From: Methanobacteriota archaeon
GTDB taxonomy: Archaea > Hydrothermarchaeota > Hydrothermarchaeia > Hydrothermarchaeales > JACQPM01
NCBI GenBank assembly: GCA_016207475.1
Contig: JACQPM010000092.1
Location: forward strand, 1 to 18,093
Reading direction: 5' to 3'
DNA length: 18,093 nucleotides
Below, one piece after another: positions 14,150 to 18,093 of this stretch (positions within the stretch are counted from its first letter, which is position 1; each line of letters begins with the position of its first letter). The translations under genes and the position numbers were made by a program. The notes beneath the pieces were generated by a model. The model did no database searches. It had not been told where the DNA came from and saw nothing but the letters and a program-made list of their open reading frames with translations.

Positions 14150-14284
14150 GTTGAACGCTCATTACTCTTTAGGGTAGCCTACCGCTTGGCGTACCCCCCC
14201 AAGCCCAGTTACTTCAGGGGCACGCAGGAGGAGTACGAATACCTAGAGGGATTTCTGCCTTTACAATGGCTTATCAAAAGATGA
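14150..14284 (+). other. Coding-like tail after the AbrB gene, start unclear
   Basis: The frame from 14150 reads VERSLLFRVAYRLAYPP, then KPSYFRGTQEEYEYLEGF and LPLQWLIKR before TGA at 14282. The composition looks like protein, but no ATG or GTG begins it; only a TTG (LAYPP region) is in frame. The same frame extends back through AbrB as a low-complexity overlap beginning at an ATG at 13961. It could be a gene remnant, a product of a -1 frameshift at the AbrB stop, or a TTG-started small protein. No family is recognised. Confidence 0.3.
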
Positions 14285-14286
14285 GG

Positions 14287-14640
14287 TTAGACCCAAGGTA
14301 ACCCGCCCCGGGTGGTGGCATCTAAAACCAAGTGCAAGGAATACCCCAAGATAATAAAAAATCCTACAAGTTCCGGGACCGATTTTGTGATCACTAGGGA
14401 ACCGTATAGTTTCCATAGAACTACTAACGCAAGACTGAGGGCTAGAACCGAGTGCCAAATTTTTCTATGATTTGCATCTGTCGGTGGCTCTATCTTGTCC
14501 GGGAGTAACGATGCACCAAGGGCGAGGAGTATTAGAACGATAGACAAATCCGAAGTTAAAATAAGTCCTTGAGTCTTGAATCTATAGAGAAGTGCCACGC
14601 TGAAAAGCATGGCTCCGAATAAGTGTTCTCCTTGGTTCAT
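14287..14640 (-). CDS. Small YdjM/DUF457-like membrane protein (metal-dependent hydrolase family)
   Basis: 117 aa with about four membrane segments. Features of the YdjM/DUF457 family (often annotated as membrane-bound metal-dependent hydrolase) are H6 in MNQGEHLFGAM, LGASLLPDKIEPP (residues about 41-53), HRKIWHSVLAL (58-68) and GYSLHLVLDATTRGGLP near the end. The conserved His and Asp residues are in membrane-proximal loops, as in that family. The biochemical role is not established; E. coli YdjM is SOS-regulated. The ATG at 14640 has TTTTAAAT about 29 nt upstream on the minus strand and no Shine-Dalgarno, so it is probably leaderless. A passenger of the mobile element, transcribed away from the basic-protein gene. 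Confidence 0.75.
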   Translation of the reverse strand: MNQGEHLFGAMLFSVALLYRFKTQGLILTSDLSIVLILLALGASLLPDKIEPPTDANHRKIWHSVLALSLALVVLWKLYGSLVITKSVPELVGFFIILGYSLHLVLDATTRGGLPWV

Positions 14641-14690
14641 TGCTCTCGCTTCTGTTCAAACTCTTATTTAAAATCGTAGGAGGTAACACC

Positions 14691-14846
14691 ATGCCACGGA
14701 AAAAGCGGTATCGCCAGACGGGCAAGACATCAAAGGCGCACGACATAAAGCGTCACGCCAAGAAGCCAGGGGTGCGCCGGAGCAAGTCCAGGAAGAAGTA
14801 CACCGAGCATCGCAGGAACAGGAGCGATAAGGGGCGGTGGCTGTAG
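14691..14846 (+). CDS. Small very basic protein, likely nucleic-acid binding
   Basis: 51 aa, starting MPRKKRYRQTGKTSKAHD and ending RSDKGRWL. More than 40 per cent of residues are Lys, Arg or His, with KKPGVRRSKSRKKY in the middle and no hydrophobic core, which suggests a disordered DNA- or RNA-binding chain. AGGAGGT (14678-14684) is 6 nt before the ATG, the best Shine-Dalgarno in the element. An in-frame TTG at 14640 would precede that site and is rejected. I do not recognise a family. It lies at the right edge of the mobile element, 12 bp before the 63-bp end. Confidence 0.65.
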   Translation: MPRKKRYRQTGKTSKAHDIKRHAKKPGVRRSKSRKKYTEHRRNRSDKGRWL

Positions 14847-14858
14847 GGGAGGCTGTAA

Positions 14859-14921
14859 CTGTTTCACTTTCGCCGGATGCTTCCACCATACGGTTCATCC
14901 GGCGGAAGATTCAACAGTACC
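14859..14921 (-). repeat. Right end of the element, 63-bp imperfect inverted repeat
   Basis: Read from 14921 inward on the minus strand it matches the left end: the first 25 bp are identical, the middle 18 diverge and the last 20 match at 15 positions, ending GAAACAG. CGCCGGATG (14871-14879) and CATCCGGCG (14896-14904) form a 9-bp subterminal stem with a 16-nt loop. Confidence 0.85.
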
Positions 14922-14930
14922 GGGTGGGTT
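14922..14930. repeat. Right target-site duplication of the mobile element
   Basis: GGGTGGGTT, identical to 12204-12212, lies between the right terminal repeat and a third, degraded end. Confidence 0.75.
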
Positions 14931-14993
14931 GGTACTGTTGAATCTTCTACTGGCCGAATGTTGTGGCAGGAGTACCCGGCGAATGTGAAACGT
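14931..14993 (+). repeat. Degraded third element end next to the insertion
   Basis: GGTACTGTTGAATCTTC (14931-14947) equals the first 17 bases of the element ends. After a divergent middle, CCGGCGAATGTGAAAC (14976-14991) again matches the inner part of the right end at the same offset. It points in the left-end orientation. No transposase follows, so it is the remnant of an older related element or a solo end. Confidence 0.65.
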
Positions 14994-15043
14994 TATTTGT
15001 CGAATATCTTTTTAAGAGCAAATCCAATAACGAGTAAAATGGT

Positions 15044-15064
15044 TGAACTGCCTCCAGCAGTTCA
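15044..15064 (-). terminator. Hairpin terminator overlapping the dodecin stop
   Basis: TGAACTGC and GCAGTTCA form an 8-bp perfect stem with a 5-nt loop; the dodecin TGA is part of the stem. ACCATTTTAC follows on the minus strand, giving a short T-run. Confidence 0.5.
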
Positions 15065-15262
15065 CCGCTCTATCTCAAATACCACCTTCACGTCGGCCTG
15101 GTACTCCGTGACCTTGTTCTTCTCCACCTTGGCCCCGAGGCTACTCACCTCCACCCACCTTATGCCCCTCACGGTCTTGGCCGCCGCGTCCACGGCCGCC
15201 TTGACAGCGCCGGTGAAGTCCTTCTTCGAAGTCCCTATCAGGTTGATCTTCTTGTATACCAT
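15062..15262 (-). CDS. Dodecin, flavin-binding storage protein
   Basis: 66 aa, the usual dodecin length. Known dodecins form hollow dodecamers that store or buffer riboflavin-type flavins in the cytoplasm. The sequence starts MVYKKINLIGTSKKDF, continues AVKAAVDAAAKTVRGIRWVE, and ends QADVKVVFEIER, the beta-alpha-beta-beta pattern. W36 and Q55, the residues that stack on and bond to the flavin in known dodecins, are both in place. AGGAGGT is 6 nt before the ATG at 15262. TTTATC at about 15298-15304 (minus) is a likely TATA element near the end of the Cgi121 gene, so it may have its own promoter as well as read-through from cgi121. An FAD enzyme is encoded elsewhere in this window, but no direct link is shown. 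Confidence 0.92.
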   Translation of the reverse strand: MVYKKINLIGTSKKDFTGAVKAAVDAAAKTVRGIRWVEVSSLGAKVEKNKVTEYQADVKVVFEIER

Positions 15263-15309
15263 AATATACCTCCTGACCAGTAATTGGGTAAGGGGCGATA
15301 AATAGCTTT

Positions 15310-15792
15310 CTAGACCTGGAGGATGGCGATGCGCTCCTTTATCGCCTCCACCAGCGCCGTCGATCGCTCGGCGAACCCCTCGCCTGCGACGGCGCTCAGC
15401 TCGGCCTCCCCGATCCCGAAGGCCTCCTTCAGGAGCTCGTACTTCTCCTTCCCCACCTCCAGGACCCCAGGGTCCTCGCGGCACCCGTACTCCTGCAGGA
15501 GGGCCTCCGGGACCTCGTGGCAGAGGAGGACCACCTCCCTGCCGCCCTTGAGGCCGAAGAGCTCCAGGGCCCTCTTTATCTGCCTCTGGGCGGAGGCCCT
15601 CACCAGGACCTCGATGAGGGGGTCGGAGCTGATGTTCTCCCCCCGCTGGAAGGCCCTCTCGGCCTGGGCCATGGCGAAGTCTGTGTGCTCCGGCCCCGCG
15701 ACCAACCCGGCGTCCAGGAACTGGACGCCCTTGTATCTCTTCAAGGCTTCTTTTGGCACTGGCTTGGAGCACCTGAGGGGGATGGCCTTCAT
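15310..15792 (-). CDS. cgi121: KEOPS complex subunit Cgi121
   Basis: 160 aa. KEOPS (Kae1, Bud32, Cgi121, Pcc1) makes the t6A modification at position 37 of ANN-decoding tRNAs; Cgi121 binds the tRNA CCA end and Bud32. Family features visible are the N-terminal strand region (KGVQFLDAGLVAGPEH), the helix AERAFQRGENISSDPLIEVL and the signature RASAQRQIKRALELFGLK (88-105), followed by GGREVVLLCHE. The family-typical C-terminal helix follows (AFAERSTALVEAIKERIAIL region). The ATG at 15792 has no Shine-Dalgarno; TTTAAA at 15817-15822 lies 25-30 nt upstream, so the transcript is likely leaderless. The other KEOPS genes are not in the window. Divergent from the exported 410-aa protein and 47 bp upstream of dodecin. 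Confidence 0.88.
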   Translation of the reverse strand: MKAIPLRCSKPVPKEALKRYKGVQFLDAGLVAGPEHTDFAMAQAERAFQRGENISSDPLIEVLVRASAQRQIKRALELFGLKGGREVVLLCHEVPEALLQEYGCREDPGVLEVGKEKYELLKEAFGIGEAELSAVAGEGFAERSTALVEAIKERIAILQV

Positions 15793-15801
15793 GAATAAAG
15801 A

Positions 15802-15822
15802 TTAATATAGCTTCCATTTAAA
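15802..15822. promoter_or_regulatory. Interlocked divergent TATA elements of cgi121 and the exported-protein gene
   Basis: TTAATATA at 15802-15809 lies 22-29 nt before the plus GTG at 15831. TTTAAA at 15817-15822 lies 25-30 nt before the minus ATG at 15792. Both genes can be leaderless, and their two pre-initiation complexes would collide in this 38-bp gap. Confidence 0.5.
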
Positions 15823-15830
15823 GATTAGGC

Positions 15831-17063
15831 GTGGATTCGAAGGCGCTCCTCCTGGCGGTCGTCCTCCTGATATCCGTGGGCGGCGCCTCGGCGCTGGAGG
15901 TGACCCAGCACAGGGCGGAGGAGATAGGGGACGATTACAAGACCGCGTACGAGAGGTCCGTGGCCCTGGAGCTCCTCTATTCCGGCGAGACTCCATTCTG
16001 GGTGGTCTCCCTGAGGGTAGGGGAGGCTGATACCGGGGCTCTGATCGTCAACGCCACCAGTGGCAGGATCCTGCAGGATCCCGAGGCGGCCAGGGAGATC
16101 TTCTACGCCTTCGAGGCCACGCGCCATATCGCCCCCGAAGTACTGAGGGCCGACGTGGATACGCTCACGGACCTCCAGAAGGACGCCGTCCTGTGGGAGA
16201 AGGTCTCGCGGGACTTCCTGGCCGTAGCCAGGGCGCCGTCCACGGACCCAGGCCTACGGCCTTACGCCGAGGCCGCCGCCAGCTCCACCCTGACCCTCAC
16301 AGGGGGCCTCTTCAAGGTCATGGCCCTCCTGGAGGAGAGCATGAGGCTGAAGGGGCGGCTCCTGGAGCACAAGGACCTGGAGACGGTAGAGCGGTTCCTG
16401 AGGAACGAGGAGGTCCTCATGGGAGAGGTCTGGGGCCTTGCCTCCGAGACCTACCAGGCCCAGGCGGACGCGGCCTCCTTCTACGAGGCCTCGGCCTCTC
16501 TCTCGAGATCCCCCCAGGGGGACCCTGAATCCGAGAAGAGGGCCCTGCTGGCAGGCATGGCGATGCGGCGGTGGAGGTTGGAACTGGAAGCACTGGAGTA
16601 CCGGGACCGGATGGCCATGGTGAAGAGGAGGATATCCTGGGATATGGAGGAGATGGATAGGAGGGTCCAGAAGAGGGATCTCGTCAGGCTGAACCTCTCT
16701 GCCCCCCGGAGGCTCACCGCCGGCGACACGGCGAAGGTTCACCTGGTCCTCAGGAACCTGGGGGTTGGGGTGGCCAGGGATGTGCGCGTCCACCTGGAGA
16801 CCCCCGGGGCCTTCGAGGTCCTCGGCCCTACGGAGACCACGATCCTACAGCTGGACAGGAACAAGACCAGGGAGCTGGTCTACTCCCTGAAGGTGGGGAG
16901 CGATGCCCCCTCGGCCACCCACACCATAGCGGTGACAGGCGACTACCTGGACAGCCTGGGGCGGAGGCTCCCTCTGGAGGCCGAGGCCTCCATCGTGGTG
17001 GGGGGGAAAGAGGTCACCTTCCTGGACCAGTTCATCGAGAGGGTGAAGAAGATCCTCCTCTAG
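15831..17063 (+). CDS. Exported protein of unknown function with C-terminal beta-sandwich domain
   Basis: 410 aa, GTG start, leaderless by TATA distance. Residues 5-22 (ALLLAVVLLISVGGASAL) are a signal peptide or anchor. Residues 23-110 look like a small alpha/beta segment (WVVSLRVGEADTGALIVNAT is similar in style to PepSY-like repeats, weak). Residues 115-285 are mainly helical and charged, probably coiled or bundled. Residues 286-395 form a beta-rich domain (RRLTAGDTAKVHLVLRNLGV, ARDVRVHLETP, ELVYSLKVGSDAPSATH) like CARDB/NEW3-type domains of archaeal envelope proteins. The tail EVTFLDQFIERVKKILL is amphipathic. No family name can be given. It ends tail to tail with the DUF373 gene, both TAG stops sharing CTAG. 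Confidence 0.75.
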   Translation: MDSKALLLAVVLLISVGGASALEVTQHRAEEIGDDYKTAYERSVALELLYSGETPFWVVSLRVGEADTGALIVNATSGRILQDPEAAREIFYAFEATRHIAPEVLRADVDTLTDLQKDAVLWEKVSRDFLAVARAPSTDPGLRPYAEAAASSTLTLTGGLFKVMALLEESMRLKGRLLEHKDLETVERFLRNEEVLMGEVWGLASETYQAQADAASFYEASASLSRSPQGDPESEKRALLAGMAMRRWRLELEALEYRDRMAMVKRRISWDMEEMDRRVQKRDLVRLNLSAPRRLTAGDTAKVHLVLRNLGVGVARDVRVHLETPGAFEVLGPTETTILQLDRNKTRELVYSLKVGSDAPSATHTIAVTGDYLDSLGRRLPLEAEASIVVGGKEVTFLDQFIERVKKILL

Positions 17064-18093
17064 GCGGCCTTCGTGGAGGCCCTGACGGAACGGAAGGAGA
17101 GGAAGGAGAAGATGGAGAGGGCCATCCCAAGGCCTATGGAGATGGCGAGGCTGAGGTTGTCCATCTCCCCCAGGAGGAACATGCTCACCGAATCCAGGAT
17201 GAGCTTCATGGCTATGACGAAGACTGCCAGGGTGACGTACTTCCTCACGGACCGATGCTCCACAAGGGCGTCTATGCTCTTCCCTATGAGCGCCACAATG
17301 GCTGCGGAGCTGAAGAGGCCTATTGACCTGGAGACGAAGATGAGGGCCAGGTTCAGTGAGTTCGTGTCCCCCTCTACCTTTGCCACCTCCGTGTAGCCCA
17401 CCGCCACCGCCACGACACCCAGCACTGCCGCCAGGGCATAGGTGAAGAAGGACAACTTGCCGGATATGAGGGAGTTCTTGAAATCGTCGTATATCCTCTG
17501 GATCGGCCCCTCGAGATTGAAGCCCTTGAGGAAGAGGAAGACGCCCACGGACCCGACGATGAGCCTCCAGCCCTTCTCCCCCAGGAGGCCCACCAGGATG
17601 AGGGTTATGGCCGGCAGCCCCAGGACGAGCCTCGTGAGCTTCGGGTCCTCCATGACATCCTTCAGGAAGTCCTGGATGACGTAGTAGGTGCTCTCGAGCC
17701 TCTCGCTCTGCTTGACCACCACCCGCCTGAGGGCTATGACATTGAACTTCGACTGTATGATGGGCATGATAAACTCGTCCTCGGCCCCATCGGTCACTAT
17801 GACCGCGCCGTCCACCTTGGCCCTTGCCGCCGTCTCCTCCAATTGGCGGGAGAGCTCCGTGTCCGAGATGATCCCCACATCCTGGTCCCCCTGGAGGGTG
17901 ACCACCTCCACCTCCTTCCCCTCCCTCTTGAAGGCGTCGTGGAGCCTCACGGCCTCGAAGATGCTGTTGGCATCGGTCTCCGTGGGGTCTGCCAGGGCCA
18001 ACCTGGTCGCCACGTCCAGGCACCTCTCCCGCCCATATATGGGGCCCTTCTCCCCGATCTTCATGGCGATGTCCGCATCCCTGTCGATGCAGA
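17060..18093 (-). CDS. DUF373 family membrane protein, 5' truncated
   Basis: 343 residues are visible and the frame runs off the window end, so only the first few codons are missing. The visible start CIDRDADIAMKIGEKGPIYG with GRE and LALADPTETDANSIFEAVRL is the DUF373 signature; the internal ATG at 18064 is therefore not the real start. About the first 140 residues form a soluble alpha/beta domain (VEVVTLQGDQDVGI, VDGAVIVTDGAEDEFIMPII). Then come about five or six membrane helices (LGLPAITLILVGLLG, LIVGSVGVFLFLKGF, LSFFTYALAAVLGVVAV, NLALIFVSRSIGLFSSAAIV, YVTLAVFVIAMKLIL, LAISIGLGMALSIFSFLSF). The family is archaeal and of unknown function. Confidence 0.9.
   Translation of the reverse strand, partial: CIDRDADIAMKIGEKGPIYGRERCLDVATRLALADPTETDANSIFEAVRLHDAFKREGKEVEVVTLQGDQDVGIISDTELSRQLEETAARAKVDGAVIVTDGAEDEFIMPIIQSKFNVIALRRVVVKQSERLESTYYVIQDFLKDVMEDPKLTRLVLGLPAITLILVGLLGEKGWRLIVGSVGVFLFLKGFNLEGPIQRIYDDFKNSLISGKLSFFTYALAAVLGVVAVAVGYTEVAKVEGDTNSLNLALIFVSRSIGLFSSAAIVALIGKSIDALVEHRSVRKYVTLAVFVIAMKLILDSVSMFLLGEMDNLSLAISIGLGMALSIFSFLSFRSVRASTKAA

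Larger units (their letters stand above)
12213..14921. mobile_element. IS6-like transposon of 2709 bp with passenger genes
   Basis: The element is bounded by 25-bp perfect inverted repeats (12213-12237 and 14897-14921). Their outer part GGTACTGTTGAA resembles the GGnnCTGTTGCAAA ends known for IS6-family elements such as IS26. A 9-bp direct duplication flanks it. It encodes one transposase (minus) plus two small membrane proteins, an AbrB-type regulator, a YdjM/DUF457-like protein and a 51-aa basic protein. Its left part (12300-12700) is far richer in A/T than the host genes, a sign of foreign origin. It inserted about 48 bp upstream of the HTH-CBS start, leaving that gene's TATA element intact. 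Confidence 0.85.

Noticed and set aside
15263..15817. Minus-strand frame extending the dodecin upstream through cgi121
   Set aside because: Dodecin has its own ATG with AGGAGGT at family length; the extension is an out-of-frame reading of cgi121.

Overview
The window looks like chromosomal DNA of a GC-rich archaeon. The evidence is an archaeal-type DNA topoisomerase I, the KEOPS subunit Cgi121, a DUF373 membrane protein, a PCMH-FAD/CCG oxidoreductase pair, heavy use of AGG arginine and ATA isoleucine codons, and many starts with a TATA box about 25 nt upstream and no Shine-Dalgarno (leaderless type). I cannot place the lineage more closely. A two-domain multicopper oxidase suggests contact with oxygen or copper.

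Layout. 1-2036: the 3' end of topA (catalytic Tyr visible) meets, tail to tail, an exported protein that joins an FKBP-like domain to a CSWC thioredoxin domain. 2115-3922: a two-domain multicopper oxidase and a ZIP-type metal transporter, same strand. 3977-4846: a TolB-like propeller lipoprotein, divergent from the transporter across a palindromic TATA region. 4834-8943 (minus): an operon-like run of a RuBisCO-family protein, a membrane CBS-pair protein that begins 1 nt after it, and a CPA2 cation/proton antiporter with an RCK_C tail. 9010-11599 (plus): GlcF-like and GlcD-like subunits of a 2-hydroxyacid (glycolate or D-lactate) oxidase, divergent from the RuBisCO gene across a 66-bp gap with one shared TATA element. 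11596-12165: an HTH-CBS regulator with an inverted repeat on its own start.

12213-14921 is a 2709-bp mobile element. It has 25-bp perfect terminal inverted repeats beginning GGTACTGTT (IS6-like), a 9-bp flanking duplication GGGTGGGTT, a SWIM/zinc-ribbon/DDE transposase, and passengers: two small membrane proteins, an AbrB-type regulator, a YdjM/DUF457-like membrane protein and a 51-residue very basic protein. A degraded third end abuts it on the right (14931-14993).

15062-18093 returns to host genes: dodecin, Cgi121, an exported 410-residue protein of unknown function, and the 5'-truncated DUF373 gene.

The two points I consider most worth pursuing are the RuBisCO-family protein, with two substituted active-site positions, wired to a 2-hydroxyacid oxidase and CBS sensors, and the passenger-carrying IS6-like element with structured 63-bp ends. 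No tRNA, rRNA or CRISPR was seen, and no stretch over 300 bases lacks a gene.
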